A stretch of DNA of 64,000 nucleotides from Lentibacillus persicus (GCF_900112705.1 NZ_FOMR01000002.1:1-64000), one strand, 5' to 3'. Positions 46,128 through 56,227 are shown, numbered from the stretch's first letter. Program-made: numbers and translations. The notes: generated by a model from the letters alone, not told the origin.

Positions 46128-47378
46128 ATGGATTATTCCAGTTATCCGCGAAACGATGTGTTATGTATCGATATGCGTTCTTTTTACGCAAGTGTAGAAG
46201 CCGTCAAACGCGGGCTTGATCCGATGACTGTGCAACTGGCCGTCGTAGGAGATGTCAACAGACCGGGGAGCATCGTCCTGGCTGCCTCCCCTGCGCTGAA
46301 GAAAAAACACGGAATAAGCAATGTCAGCCGTTTTTTCGAATTGCCTGCCGATCCTGATATTGTAATTGCCCCGGCACATATGGCAGATTATTTAGAAGTA
46401 TCGACGGAAATTACAAAATTGATTAATCAATATGTCCCGAAAGAAGCAATCCATCAGTATTCAGTTGATGAAGTATGGGTAACAGTGAATGGACTGGAAA
46501 GATTATTTGGCAATCGGCGGCAAGTAGCAGAAGCCATCAGGCAGGACATTCAGGAAAATTTCGGTATCACATGTGCCATCGGGATAGGTGATAATAAATT
46601 TCTGGCTAAAGTCGTCATGGACCTTCATGCTAAAAAATACGGCATCGCTGAATGTACGTACGAAGGTGTTGCCGAAAAATTGTGGCCCTTCCAGGTTCAG
46701 GAGATTTGGGGAATCGGCCGCCGAATGGAGCGCAATTTAAACCGGATGGGAATTGTAACACTTGGACAACTCGCTAAATTCCCCATGAAATCATTGACCA
46801 AACGATTTGGTATTATAGGTGAACAGCTGTACTGGCATTCGTGGGGAATCGATTTAAGTCCTGTATACGGCAATTTCACCAAAACAGAGCAGAAAGGCTT
46901 TGGGCATGGGATCTCATTGCTTCGGGATTATTCGGGCGACGAGGTTGCGATTTGTATTCTTGACTTATGTGAAGAGGCGTGCCGGCGGGCAAGGCGTGCC
47001 GGTAAGGCTGGTAAGACCATTCACCTCGGCATTTCATACGCAAAAGAGTCAGGCGGCGGTTTCAGCCGGTCACGATCCGTTACACTGCCAACCAACATCA
47101 CGATGGATGTCTACGATGTTTGTATGCAATTATTCCATGAATTCTACGATGGTATCAGTAATATCCGACATGTCTATGTAACGCTTGGCAACCTTTTTGA
47201 GAATGGTGAAACACAACTGGATCTTTTTAATAATCGTCCTCAGAAAAAAGATATTGGTTATGTTATGGACGCCATTCGTGATAAATACGGATCAACGGCC
47301 ATACTTCGGGCTTCCAGCTATACAGACGCGGGAATTACAATTGAACGCAGCAGCAAAATAGGCGGCCATCAGGCATAG
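46128..47378 (+). CDS. uvrX: Y-family DNA polymerase UvrX/YqjW
   Basis: A 416-residue translesion polymerase with the catalytic carboxylates in LCIDMRSFYASVEA and YSVDEVW, an HhH thumb region (EIWGIGRRMERNL) and a little-finger domain. It is the UvrX/YqjW (PolY2) type rather than DinB, and a separate dinB lies at 56.4 kb. The C-terminal QLDLF-like segment (TQLDLFNN) resembles a sliding-clamp-binding motif. ATG 46128 follows AAGGGGTGG. SOS control is indicated by the LexA site. Confidence 0.9.
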   Translation: MDYSSYPRNDVLCIDMRSFYASVEAVKRGLDPMTVQLAVVGDVNRPGSIVLAASPALKKKHGISNVSRFFELPADPDIVIAPAHMADYLEVSTEITKLINQYVPKEAIHQYSVDEVWVTVNGLERLFGNRRQVAEAIRQDIQENFGITCAIGIGDNKFLAKVVMDLHAKKYGIAECTYEGVAEKLWPFQVQEIWGIGRRMERNLNRMGIVTLGQLAKFPMKSLTKRFGIIGEQLYWHSWGIDLSPVYGNFTKTEQKGFGHGISLLRDYSGDEVAICILDLCEEACRRARRAGKAGKTIHLGISYAKESGGGFSRSRSVTLPTNITMDVYDVCMQLFHEFYDGISNIRHVYVTLGNLFENGETQLDLFNNRPQKKDIGYVMDAIRDKYGSTAILRASSYTDAGITIERSSKIGGHQA

Positions 47379-47420
47379 TCCGCCTGCAGGATCAATTCCC
47401 ATAGTGTTTTGGGGTAGATG

Positions 47421-47910
47421 TAAACTGCGACACAGTGAAAATTCTCATTCTAATTTCAGTTAGTGCTATACCACCGCTTCGGAAATACACGCCGCTTTCC
47501 GCGGGCGGCTGGTGAGCCTCCTCGGGCTATCGCCCAGCGGAGTCTCACCTATGCCTTTGCTCCCGCAGGAGTCGGCGTGTATTTCCTACGCTGGCGTTGC
47601 GCTCTATAATCTACTTGCTTGGTACTAACAAAAATCGCGTGTGAATGTTGATTGGAGGGGAAGGCAGTCGACTCCTGCGGTCGTCGGCTAAAAGCGGTCA
47701 CGTCCTGTGACCAACGCTGACACTAGAACATCGTGTTCGTCGAAGCAACGGCTGAAGACCCCGCAGGAAGCGCTAAGGTTCAAAGGCTAAGAACGCCACG
47801 TCAATAGCCAACGCCTTTGTGACCAACATCGTGTTGGCCCGAGGCTGAAGCGTTGCCCGCGGAAAGCGACTGCCTGGAACGGAAATCAACAAGCACCTTG
47901 TCGCAGTTTA
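47421..47910. mobile_element. 490-bp palindromic element with 12-bp terminal inverted repeats
   Basis: TAAACTGCGACA (47421-47432) and TGTCGCAGTTTA (47899-47910) are perfect inverted ends. Inside is module A (47481-47586), bounded by GGAAATACACGCC and GGCGTGTATTTCC. Module B (47662-47875) is bounded by AGGCAGTCG and CGACTGCCT. CGCTTTCCGCGGGC and GCCCGCGGAAAGCG, and CCGCAGGAGTCG and CGACTCCTGCGG, pair across the two modules. No open frame is supported and no clear target-site duplication is visible. It fills the 590-bp gap between uvrX and yqjP. The right half of module A is also at the window's left edge. Confidence 0.7.
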
Positions 47911-47965
47911 TGGTTTTTGTGCAAAATGCAAAAAAGAAACCGGAAGCAGTCTCCAATTTCCCTAT

Positions 47966-48931
47966 TTAATACTTTACAGCTTCATAAACAAAGATATCAT
48001 CCTGGAGCTTTTTACGGATAAGGCCTTCATTCTCAAGATAATCGAGCTGCCCGATTGTCTCGGACATCGTCAAGCTTAATTGTTGTTCGTATTGTTTCGG
48101 GAATACCTGCTTACAAAGCTCAAATGGCGTCTGAGGATGGGTCAATAAGAGCCGATATACTTTATTTGCCCGTTCTTCCTGCCTCTTCAGACGCAGCGGG
48201 ACAATTCTGTCTACATCTGAAAATATATCGCCATGGCCCGGATAAACCGTTTGAATCCCGAGCGAACGGCACTTGATCAGATTGGCACGGTACTGCAGCA
48301 TCGGTTTCGGCCTGCCTTCATTTCTTATCGGTGGTTCCAAGAGCGGATTCGGTGAAATATGTTGAAGTAAATGGTCTCCGCCGATAAATGCCCCATCACT
48401 TGAACGGAGAAAGGATAAATGCGTCTGGGCATGCCCTTTCGTTTCAATAACTTTCCAATCCGCATGCCCGGGCAGCGGGTCCCCTTCTTCAAGTTTATGT
48501 GTCAGATTGCCTTTTCCTGTATAGTTAATAGAGCCTTGCAGTTCAGTGGTGCTTGGCATCAATTGTGCCGGTACGCCGCAAGCCTTTAAAAATGTTTCAA
48601 AGAAATGTTCATACCGGGCAAAAAATTCCGCGTCCCTTCTCAGCCATAAGCCAACATTTTCGTGTGCAGCAATTGTCTCAGCCCGCGGGAAGCCCTCAAT
48701 TAACCCTGTATGGTCCGGATGATGGTGCGTCAAAATTATTTGTTCAATATCATTTGGCCTGTAGCCTAATTCATTTAATTGAATCTTCAGCGCTTCCCAC
48801 CCCTCTTTCGTCTTAACACCGGCATCAATAAGTGACAATGTATCACCTTTAAGCAAATACACGTGGACATCGCCGACTGCAAATGGGGTTGGTATGGTGA
48901 GCTGACTGATTGTTTTGTCCAATACTTTCAT
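47966..48931 (-). CDS. yqjP: Metallo-beta-lactamase-fold hydrolase YqjP
   Basis: A 321-residue protein with the MBL signature THHHPDHTG (about 69-77), a later H in KGHAQTHLS, the metal-bridging Asp in FIGGDHLL and the last His in YPGHG. It resembles glyoxalase II-like proteins with a C-terminal winged-helix extension (about 240-320). Substrate unknown. Start ATG 48931 with GGAGG upstream. Confidence 0.85.
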   Translation of the reverse strand: MKVLDKTISQLTIPTPFAVGDVHVYLLKGDTLSLIDAGVKTKEGWEALKIQLNELGYRPNDIEQIILTHHHPDHTGLIEGFPRAETIAAHENVGLWLRRDAEFFARYEHFFETFLKACGVPAQLMPSTTELQGSINYTGKGNLTHKLEEGDPLPGHADWKVIETKGHAQTHLSFLRSSDGAFIGGDHLLQHISPNPLLEPPIRNEGRPKPMLQYRANLIKCRSLGIQTVYPGHGDIFSDVDRIVPLRLKRQEERANKVYRLLLTHPQTPFELCKQVFPKQYEQQLSLTMSETIGQLDYLENEGLIRKKLQDDIFVYEAVKY

Positions 48932-49006
48932 AATTTAATGGCCTCCAAGAATGAATAGCAATTCAGTTATGACTGCCATTATATACTTTTTTGAGTAAAA
49001 AGTCAG

Positions 49007-50629
49007 CTATTCTTTTTCAAAAAGCCGGTGAATCGCCTCAGTTAATATGGATGGCAAATAGTCAAAACTATACGTAAGATTAAGTCGCTCAGTCCATTGA
49101 TGCGGATCTTTTCCTAAGGGACCAATATTTAGCACCGGCATTGTCAGCCGCTCCATTACACGCTCCGGAAACGTAAAGCCATTATTTTGCAGCGGTAAAT
49201 TAGCTGTCAGCTGCTGCAAATTGCTTTTAGAAGCAACCGGGCCGACAAAGCTTAAGTCAGAAAGACCGGTGAAGAATTCAGCTACTGTTAAATCGATCTG
49301 AAAATTAGCCCGCGTATAAGCTTTCACATGTTCCATTACGTTTTGCACATACGGGTCCTCAAAAGAGGAAACCGCCGGATAAAAAGGTGGGCTGTAAAAA
49401 AGAACAATCATCGGTGCCAGGTCTTTACACATATCAGCAAGGTCCTGAACCAATACTGTCGAAAACTCCCTGTCGCCCTGCTCACGTTTATGTGCAAGCA
49501 GGTTTTGCCTGCGTCTTACCTCTTCTTTACCCTTCCGTTTGACAGCCTCATTATACAAGTTTTCATACATCATAATATTAACCCGGAAGTCAGGCATCTT
49601 AAAATCCTCTGATACACTCCCATAAAAATTTGCTTTTTGCTGCAAATAGCTTTCAATATTTTCGGCTGCCTTTTGAGCACCCTTAAGCAATTTGTCGTTT
49701 ATGTCCTCAAGCGTCTGGTTTAAATATAAAAGATTGTACATCGCAATCGCTGCATGAGGTGTCTGCACTGAATATTCTTCTTTCAAATCACGCTGCATTA
49801 AACTGACAGGCGGCGGGGTCACCTCATCACCAGAACGTTCAATGAACATCTCATTTAGTTCAAGTTGCTGTGATAAAAAACTCGTCATTAAATTCGGATT
49901 GACACCGGCAAAGGGTTCACCGACGTGTGATTCCTTTCCGCAGCAATAAAAACCCGGCAACACTTTCCCGATGGACCCGGTATAATTGTAGTAATGACTA
50001 TCACCTGGATACTTGCTGAATATCGGTTCCCCGTTTAAGCAGGCATTATACGTCAGCTCCTCGTCCTGCTTGAGTTGGTCCAAAATAGGAAGTGCTGTCA
50101 TCATTCCCTTTGAATTCATTTCCTCATCAGGGACTGAGAGCATAAGAAGGTTTCCCTTAAATTCACCCTTCATCGCTTTTTCCAGCATGGACAAGTGCAA
50201 CGTGATCCCTGCCTTCATATCCATTACACCTCTTCCGAACAGCCAGTCCCCCTTGTCAACATCCATTTGGACATCTTCCGGGAGTTGTTCTTTTATGTAT
50301 GCCATTTGTTCCGTCAGTTCTTTTGGATAAAAAGCTAAGTTCTTCAACGAGCCAAAATCCTCGATGCTGACTACATCAAAATGGCTCAGCAGAATCACTG
50401 TTTCTGAGGTATCCTCTCCTTTTACCAGTGCTGTTAACAGTCTGCGTCCATCCTCTAATGGATGCAATTTTAAGTGATTGGGATTCGCTTCAAAATACGG
50501 CTGTTGTGAAAGTAAGCGCTGTAAGTATTCTGCCTGTACAATTTCTTCATTGCTGCCGGTGATGCTTTTAAGATTGACAAGTGAAACCAATAATTCAATC
50601 AACTGCTCTTTTGTTTGCCATGTTTTCAT
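49007..50629 (-). CDS. rocB: M20-family amidohydrolase RocB
   Basis: A 540-residue peptidase-like protein: LLSHFDVV and GVMDMKAGI hold M20 metal ligands, with DEEMNSKG for the catalytic Glu. The long form with an inserted lid domain resembles RocB of arginine catabolism, whose exact reaction is not established. The other roc genes are not nearby. Start ATG 50629 with GGGGAGG upstream. A dispersed repeat begins about 48 bp upstream. Confidence 0.8.
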   Translation of the reverse strand: MKTWQTKEQLIELLVSLVNLKSITGSNEEIVQAEYLQRLLSQQPYFEANPNHLKLHPLEDGRRLLTALVKGEDTSETVILLSHFDVVSIEDFGSLKNLAFYPKELTEQMAYIKEQLPEDVQMDVDKGDWLFGRGVMDMKAGITLHLSMLEKAMKGEFKGNLLMLSVPDEEMNSKGMMTALPILDQLKQDEELTYNACLNGEPIFSKYPGDSHYYNYTGSIGKVLPGFYCCGKESHVGEPFAGVNPNLMTSFLSQQLELNEMFIERSGDEVTPPPVSLMQRDLKEEYSVQTPHAAIAMYNLLYLNQTLEDINDKLLKGAQKAAENIESYLQQKANFYGSVSEDFKMPDFRVNIMMYENLYNEAVKRKGKEEVRRRQNLLAHKREQGDREFSTVLVQDLADMCKDLAPMIVLFYSPPFYPAVSSFEDPYVQNVMEHVKAYTRANFQIDLTVAEFFTGLSDLSFVGPVASKSNLQQLTANLPLQNNGFTFPERVMERLTMPVLNIGPLGKDPHQWTERLNLTYSFDYLPSILTEAIHRLFEKE

Positions 50630-50676
50630 CGAAATCCTCCCCGTATAAATTGACTTATTTCAAAAAATCAAACACA

Positions 50677-50900
50677 ATAAAGTGAAACTTCAATCAGTGG
50701 GGGATAAAGAAATCCCCCATTGATTGAAGGGGAACAAAGGCTAAGTTCGCAACATCCTGTTGTAACGCCTCCCGAGGCCTGCATCATGCAGGCCCGAACG
50801 AATCGGACATTTACTGGCAGTTGGTTCCCCCACTTATCCTCTTGTGTTTATCCTTCATCATCTTGAAGCGGGGGACTTACTGCCAGTTACATGCGGGATC
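50677..50900 (+). repeat. Long copy of the dispersed hairpin repeat
   Basis: It begins ATAAAGTGAAACTTCAATCA and ends ACTGCCAGTTACATGCGGGA. Its first hairpin is CTTCAATCAGTGGGGG against CCCCCATTGATTGAAG. The next is GCAACATCCTGTTGT, a third is GGCCTGCATCATGCAGGCC (50776-50794), and the terminal arms ACTGGCAG and CTGCCAGT enclose CCCCCACTT and AAGCGGGGG. It fills the divergent space between rocB and the glycerophosphodiesterase gene and supplies an in-frame ATG at 50891 that is probably not used. Confidence 0.85.
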
Positions 50901-50917
50901 AAACCGAGGTGAGTCTT

Positions 50918-51655
50918 TTGCAGCCAAAAATCTTTGCACATCGCGGCGCCAGCAGGCACGCACCGGAAAATACAATGGATGCTTTCAAACTTGCATATCA
51001 GCAGGGCGCTGACGGCATAGAAACAGACGTTCATCTGACGAAAGATCGTGTCCCCGTGCTCATGCACGACGAACGGGTGAATCGTACGACAAATGGTACC
51101 GGCTACATAAAAGATTATACGTTCAGCCAATTAGAAAAACTTGACGCAGGCACATGGTTTTCACCGCACTTTGCCGGATGCCGAATTTTACAACTTGATG
51201 AGCTCCTGGAATGGATTCGCGATAAGCCATTATATTTAAATATTGAACTGAAAAATAATAAAATAGATTATAGTCACTTAGAAAGTATTGTTTGTGAGCG
51301 CCTTTCACAATATCGCTTATTACATCGTACTACACTGTCAATGTTTAATCCACTCAGTATAAGAAGGTTACAATCTCTGAACCAGCCGGATGGATTAGCC
51401 CTTTTAACATCCAGCCGCATCAAAAATCCTGTCTGGTCTGCTAACCAGGCTGGTGCGAATGCTCTGCATATTAAATACGCGCGGCTAAGCCAGAAAATTG
51501 TCGACGCTTGCCACCGACGGGATATGGCTGTGCGTGTATATACAGTAAATAAGCCAAAACAAATACGTCGCTGTTTCAGTACAGGATGCAACGGCATATT
51601 CACAGATGTACCACAAGTTGCTGTTGAATACCGCGAAAAGTTCACAAATACATAA
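50918..51655 (+). CDS. Glycerophosphodiester phosphodiesterase family protein
   Basis: A protein of about 245 residues with the GDPD TIM-barrel motif: HRGAS at the N-terminus, then [22 protein letters not shown] and [12 protein letters not shown]. It hydrolyses glycerophosphodiesters to glycerol-3-phosphate and an alcohol. There is no signal peptide, so it is cytoplasmic. I choose TTG 50918 because GAGGTGA (50906-50912) is 5 nt upstream. ATG 50891 belongs to the repeat end, and GTG 50909 lies inside the ribosome site. It leads an operon with namA, rnz and an aldehyde dehydrogenase. Confidence 0.82.
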   Translation: MQPKIFAHRGASRHAPENTMDAFKLAYQQGADGIETDVHLTKDRVPVLMHDERVNRTTNGTGYIKDYTFSQLEKLDAGTWFSPHFAGCRILQLDELLEWIRDKPLYLNIELKNNKIDYSHLESIVCERLSQYRLLHRTTLSMFNPLSIRRLQSLNQPDGLALLTSSRIKNPVWSANQAGANALHIKYARLSQKIVDACHRRDMAVRVYTVNKPKQIRRCFSTGCNGIFTDVPQVAVEYREKFTNT

Positions 51656-51671
51656 TCCAGGAGGAACAATT

Positions 51672-52688
51672 GTGACAAAACTTTTTACACCGATTAAATT
51701 TAACAATGTCGAGCTAAAAAACCGTATAGTCATGTCACCAATGTGTATGTATTCCTGCACAGAACAAGATGGAAAAATCACGCCGTTCCATATGACGCAT
51801 TATGTGTCACGGGCAGCCGGTCAATCCGGCTTAATTATGACTGAAGCAACAGCGGTTATCCCGGAAGGCCGGATCTCCCATGAAGATCTGGGTATATGGG
51901 ATGACAGCCACATCGACGGTTTAAACCAATTGAACGAACAAATTCACAGTTATGGGGCCAAATCCGCCATCCAGCTTGCCCATGCTGGCCGGAAAGCCCG
52001 TCTTGACTCAACGATTTACGCTCCTTCACCAATCGCGTACAATGATTCATCAAAAACCCCGTCAGAAATGTCGTTGAAAGATATCGATATAACGATTGAA
52101 GCTTTTAAGAATGGTGCACGGCGGGCAAAAGAAGCTAATTTCGATATCATCGAGATACACGGTGCACACGGCTATTTGATTAATCAATTCCTTTCACCGC
52201 TTACAAATAAACGAAACGATGAATATGGCGGCAGCCTTGAAAACCGTTACCGTTTTCTGTCAGAAGTGATTGAAGCTGTGCAAAGCGAATGGAATGGCCC
52301 GATCTTCGTACGTATCTCAACTGACGAATACGCGCCGGACGGCAGCACCCTGAGTGACATTTTATATTTTACCAGCCGCATGAAACAACAGGGAATTGAT
52401 CTCATCGACTGCAGTTCGGGTGGAGTTGTCCCGGCATCCATTAATCGATATCCGGGCTACCAGCTGAAACGCTGTGAAATGATAAAGCGGGAGGCAGCTG
52501 TCGCCACAGGCGGCGTTGGTTTGATAACAACAGGGATTCAAGCTGAAGAAATCGTACAAAATGACCGTGCCGACCTTGTGTTTATCGGCCGTGCATTGCT
52601 CAGAAATCCTTATTGGCCAAAAGCGTGCGCTGATGCGTTAAACGAAACAATCACGCCGCCAAAACAGTATGAACGGGGCTGGAACTAA
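51672..52688 (+). CDS. namA: NADPH dehydrogenase NamA (old yellow enzyme family)
   Basis: A 338-residue FMN-dependent ene-reductase, the same length as B. subtilis YqjM. The family residues are visible: MSPMCMYSC with the redox-tuning Cys, the HAGRKA loop and [16 protein letters not shown]. The start is GTG 51672 with AGGAGG 7 nt upstream; the frame is open further upstream but overlaps the previous gene. It detoxifies electrophiles such as enones and nitro compounds. The stop overlaps the rnz start. Confidence 0.93.
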   Translation: MTKLFTPIKFNNVELKNRIVMSPMCMYSCTEQDGKITPFHMTHYVSRAAGQSGLIMTEATAVIPEGRISHEDLGIWDDSHIDGLNQLNEQIHSYGAKSAIQLAHAGRKARLDSTIYAPSPIAYNDSSKTPSEMSLKDIDITIEAFKNGARRAKEANFDIIEIHGAHGYLINQFLSPLTNKRNDEYGGSLENRYRFLSEVIEAVQSEWNGPIFVRISTDEYAPDGSTLSDILYFTSRMKQQGIDLIDCSSGGVVPASINRYPGYQLKRCEMIKREAAVATGGVGLITTGIQAEEIVQNDRADLVFIGRALLRNPYWPKACADALNETITPPKQYERGWN

Positions 52689-53611
52689 TGGAACTCTTAT
52701 TTCTTGGTACGGGTTCAGGCGTGCCTTCTAAAGAACGTAATGTTTCAAGCATCGCACTAAAACTGCTTCAGAAACAAAACAGTATTTGGCTGTTTGACTG
52801 CGGGGAAGCAACACAGCATCAAATTTTGCATACAAACATTAAACCGCGTAAAGTCACAAAAATCTTTATTACCCATATGCATGGTGATCATATTTTTGGC
52901 TTGCCGGGATTTCTAAGCAGCCGTTCATTTCAAGGCGGAACCGATCCTTTGACGATTTATGGACCTGAAGGCATTAAAGAATTTGTTGAAACCAGTTTAT
53001 CAGTTAGCGGGTCAACGCTCACCTATCAACTGTCCATTATTGAATTCACAGAAGGCGAATTATTTGAGGACGATCAATTCACGGTTTTCTGTAAAAAGCT
53101 AGAACACGGCATGCCAAGTTATGGTTTTAAAATCAAAGAAAAAGATAAGCCTGGTAAACTTCTGGTTGATAAACTGAAAAATGCAGGAGTTGAACCAGGA
53201 CCAATTTACCGGCAAATAAAGCAAAGTGACGTCGTTCAAACTGATGACGGCCGCATTATTCACCGGGATGACTACCTTGGACCTGTAAAAAAAGGCCGGA
53301 TTGTGACCATACTTGGCGACACACGATCACCGGAAAACTATCAATCCTTTGTAAAAGGTTCAGATGTATTGGTACACGAAGCCACATTCGGTGATGAAAA
53401 AAAGCATTTAGCCCGAGCCTATTATCATTCTACAGCGACACAGGCAGCGCGTCTCGCTGCTGAGAGCGATATCCGAAAACTTGTATTAACGCATATTTCT
53501 TCACGCTATCAACAAGGAGCCGATTATGAATTGACCGAGGAAGCAAGAGAGATCTTTCCAAATACAGAACTTGCTTACGACTTTCATCAGCTTAACATTG
53601 CATTCAATTAG
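52688..53611 (+). CDS. rnz: Ribonuclease Z
   Basis: A 307-residue metallo-beta-lactamase-fold endonuclease that matures tRNA 3' ends lacking encoded CCA. The zinc motif THMHGDH (H63, H65, D67, H68), the flexible-arm region (about 150-180) and the HxH/LTHISSRY end (about 265-272) are present. Its ATG overlaps the namA stop by one base. As in B. subtilis, namA and rnz lie close together. Confidence 0.94.
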   Translation: MELLFLGTGSGVPSKERNVSSIALKLLQKQNSIWLFDCGEATQHQILHTNIKPRKVTKIFITHMHGDHIFGLPGFLSSRSFQGGTDPLTIYGPEGIKEFVETSLSVSGSTLTYQLSIIEFTEGELFEDDQFTVFCKKLEHGMPSYGFKIKEKDKPGKLLVDKLKNAGVEPGPIYRQIKQSDVVQTDDGRIIHRDDYLGPVKKGRIVTILGDTRSPENYQSFVKGSDVLVHEATFGDEKKHLARAYYHSTATQAARLAAESDIRKLVLTHISSRYQQGADYELTEEAREIFPNTELAYDFHQLNIAFN

Positions 53612-53625
53612 GAGGCGGTTAGTGC

Positions 53626-55002
53626 ATGCGAAAGACTGAAGTTGAAGAAATCGTTAATGGGCAACGCCGGTTGTTTCTCTCAGGTGAAACATTAAATTTT
53701 GATTTTAGAAGACAGCAGCTTGCCTCGCTTAGAGATATGCTGGAAAAATTCGAAGGTGAAATTTATCATGCTTTAAAAAATGACTTGAATAAATCGGAAT
53801 ATGAAGCATTTACAACTGAAATAGGGTTTTTGTACAGTGAAATTGATTTTGCGCTGAAACATTTGAAGGATTGGATGAAACCGGAAAAAGTTTCAACGCC
53901 CATCACCCATAAAGGAAGCAAAAGTTTCATTCATGCAGAACCTTATGGGGTCACATTGGTGATAGCACCATGGAATTATCCGCTGCATCTGGCCCTTGCA
54001 CCAGCAATCGGCGCCATCGCAGCAGGCAATACTGTTGTAGTGAAACCTTCTGAATTCACACAATCAACCTCAGCGATTCTTTCAGAGATGGTGCAATCAA
54101 CATTCGATGCTGACTACTTTACTGTGGTGGAAGGTGATAAAGAAATCAGTCAGCAACTTTTGGAGCAACGATGGGACTACATCTTTTTTACCGGCAGTTC
54201 ACGAGTCGGCAAAATTGTGATGGAACAAGCCAGCAGACACCTCACACATGTCACATTGGAGCTGGGCGGCAAGAGCCCCGCCATCATTGATAAAGATGCA
54301 AAAATTGATTTGGCTGCCAAGCGCATCGTTTGGGGAAAATTTACAAATGCCGGGCAAACGTGTGTTGCACCGGATTATGTGTACGTTAACGCGAAAGTGA
54401 AACTAAAGCTATTAAGAGCAATGAAAAAACATATCAAATCATTTTTCGGTAAATTTCCCCTTAAAAATCAGGACTATGTACAGATTATAGGCAAGGAACA
54501 TTTTAACAGATTGAATGCATTTCTCTCAGAAGGCGAAGTGGTTCACGGCGGTGAGAGTGATGACGAAAAGCTGCTTATTGAACCAACCATACTGGATAAA
54601 ATAGACTGGGAAAACGCACTCATGCAGGAGGAGATTTTCGGGCCGATTTTACCAATTATGACGTTTAATTCACTAAATGACGTTATCTCAGAACTTAAAC
54701 AAAAGGATAAACCTCTGGCACTTTATTATTTTGGTGAAAATGAAGAAAAACAACAACACGTGATGACAAATATCGCTTTTGGCGGCGGCTGCGTCAACGA
54801 TACACTTTATCATCTAGCCAACCCACATTTGCCTTTCGGAGGTACAGGCGAAAGCGGAATGGGGGCTTATCACGGAAAATATAGTTTTGATACTTTCTCC
54901 CATCGAAAAAGTATTCTAAAACAGACAACGAAGTTTGATATTCCCTTCAGGTATCCCGGCAGGAAAATCGCAAAAGCCGTTGTTAAACGTCTGATGAAAT
55001 AA
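53626..55002 (+). CDS. Class 3-like aldehyde dehydrogenase
   Basis: A 458-residue NAD(P)-dependent aldehyde dehydrogenase: the WNYPLHLALAP entry motif, LELGGKSP with the general-base Glu and NAGQTCVAP with the catalytic Cys. Length and the C-terminal hydrophobic/basic tail (RKIAKAVVKRLMK) resemble the YwdH/ALDH3 group that oxidises medium- or long-chain aldehydes. The true substrate is unknown. AGGAGG precedes the ATG. It ends at a terminator. Confidence 0.88.
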   Translation: MRKTEVEEIVNGQRRLFLSGETLNFDFRRQQLASLRDMLEKFEGEIYHALKNDLNKSEYEAFTTEIGFLYSEIDFALKHLKDWMKPEKVSTPITHKGSKSFIHAEPYGVTLVIAPWNYPLHLALAPAIGAIAAGNTVVVKPSEFTQSTSAILSEMVQSTFDADYFTVVEGDKEISQQLLEQRWDYIFFTGSSRVGKIVMEQASRHLTHVTLELGGKSPAIIDKDAKIDLAAKRIVWGKFTNAGQTCVAPDYVYVNAKVKLKLLRAMKKHIKSFFGKFPLKNQDYVQIIGKEHFNRLNAFLSEGEVVHGGESDDEKLLIEPTILDKIDWENALMQEEIFGPILPIMTFNSLNDVISELKQKDKPLALYYFGENEEKQQHVMTNIAFGGGCVNDTLYHLANPHLPFGGTGESGMGAYHGKYSFDTFSHRKSILKQTTKFDIPFRYPGRKIAKAVVKRLMK

Positions 55003-55004
55003 TC

Positions 55005-55037
55005 AAGCGCTCCCTCCCCTGACTGGGTGGAGCGCTT
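55005..55037 (+). terminator. Terminator of the namA-rnz-aldehyde dehydrogenase operon
   Basis: AAGCGCTCC (55005-55013) and GGAGCGCTT (55029-55037) pair perfectly across 15 nt, followed by ATTCGTTT. It lies directly after the aldehyde dehydrogenase stop. Confidence 0.75.
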
Positions 55038-55093
55038 ATTCGTTTACAGAGAGAGAATTCTGTACTTAATACGTGTTCGGATCGATTATTAAT

Positions 55094-56227
55094 TTACGGC
55101 TTGAAAATAAATTTAATGCTATTTTCTTCTTTCCGATCAAACAAATCATACGCTCGTTCGGCATCTTCAAGTTTGATGCGATGGGTAATAATATCTTTCG
55201 GGTCAAACTCTTTAGCCTCAATCATTTCATAAAGTTTTGGCATAAGGTGAATGACCGGCGCTTGGCCCATTGTAAGTGAAATATTTCGCATGAAAAAATC
55301 ACCCAAAGGAAAATTGTTTGCCTCACTGCCATAAACGCCTGTTAATTGAACGGTTCCGAATTTTCGTACCGCCTGCGAAGCGATAGCAATCGGACTGATT
55401 GTGCCAAATTGATTATCCATTTCTGAACCAAACTGCGTGTTTGGCGGGACCGTCCCATCCATGCCTACACAATCAATGACAACATCGGCGCCTCCTTTAG
55501 TTTCCTCATGCATTAATTGGCCAATTTCTTCTTTATCTTTGAAACTATATATTTCAACGTTGTTCGTCTGCTTGGCGTGATTAAGCCGGTAATCCACATG
55601 ATCGACTGCGATTACCCGGCTGGCGCCTTTCAACCAGGCAAATTTCTGGGTCATCAATCCAATCGGACCACAGCCAAGAACAATCACCGTGTCGCCTTCT
55701 TTCACACCGCTATTTTCCACGCTCCAATAGGAAGTAGGAATAACATCTGACAAAAGAACAACCTGCTCATCTTCCAGTTCGCTTGACTCAGGAACCTTAA
55801 AAGAGGTGAAGTCTGCATATGGGACACGCATATATTCGGCCTGACCGCCAGGGTGATTGCCATTTTGTTCAGCAAATCCAAACAATCCCCCAGTCTCTCC
55901 ATGCGGGTTCGAATTATCACACTGGCTTTCCATCTGGTTTTTACAATAAAAGCAATCACCGCATCCAATATTAAAAGGTATGACAATGCGATCCCCTTTT
56001 TTAAGTTTTTCTACATTCGAGCCAACTTCTTCTACAATACCCATCGGCTCATGTCCCACAACATAATCCTTTTCGGGCACAACACCGCCCTTATATAAAT
56101 GAAGATCTGAACCACAAATACCGCTGGCAGTGATGCGTACAATCACATCACTCTGTTCCTGTATAGCCGGATATTTAACATGTTTCATCTCCATAGCTTC
56201 TTTGCCTTGAAAAGTAACAGCTTTCAT
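55094..56227 (-). CDS. adhB: Zinc-dependent medium-chain alcohol dehydrogenase AdhB
   Basis: A 377-residue MDR enzyme. Catalytic zinc ligands lie in GICGSDLH and GHEPMG, structural zinc cysteines in GCGDCFYCKNQMESQC, and the Rossmann motif is GCGPIGLMTQ. The insert after PFNIGCGDC and the formaldehyde-dehydrogenase-like layout fit the AdhB group. The substrate is not determined. AAAGGAG precedes the ATG. It converges with the upstream operon. Confidence 0.87.
   Translation of the reverse strand: MKAVTFQGKEAMEMKHVKYPAIQEQSDVIVRITASGICGSDLHLYKGGVVPEKDYVVGHEPMGIVEEVGSNVEKLKKGDRIVIPFNIGCGDCFYCKNQMESQCDNSNPHGETGGLFGFAEQNGNHPGGQAEYMRVPYADFTSFKVPESSELEDEQVVLLSDVIPTSYWSVENSGVKEGDTVIVLGCGPIGLMTQKFAWLKGASRVIAVDHVDYRLNHAKQTNNVEIYSFKDKEEIGQLMHEETKGGADVVIDCVGMDGTVPPNTQFGSEMDNQFGTISPIAIASQAVRKFGTVQLTGVYGSEANNFPLGDFFMRNISLTMGQAPVIHLMPKLYEMIEAKEFDPKDIITHRIKLEDAERAYDLFDRKEENSIKFIFKP

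Noticed and set aside
45928-46191. Minus-strand frame over the yqkF-uvrX spacer
   Set aside because: It overlaps both real genes at their ends and covers the uvrX promoter and LexA site; there is no ribosome site or family.
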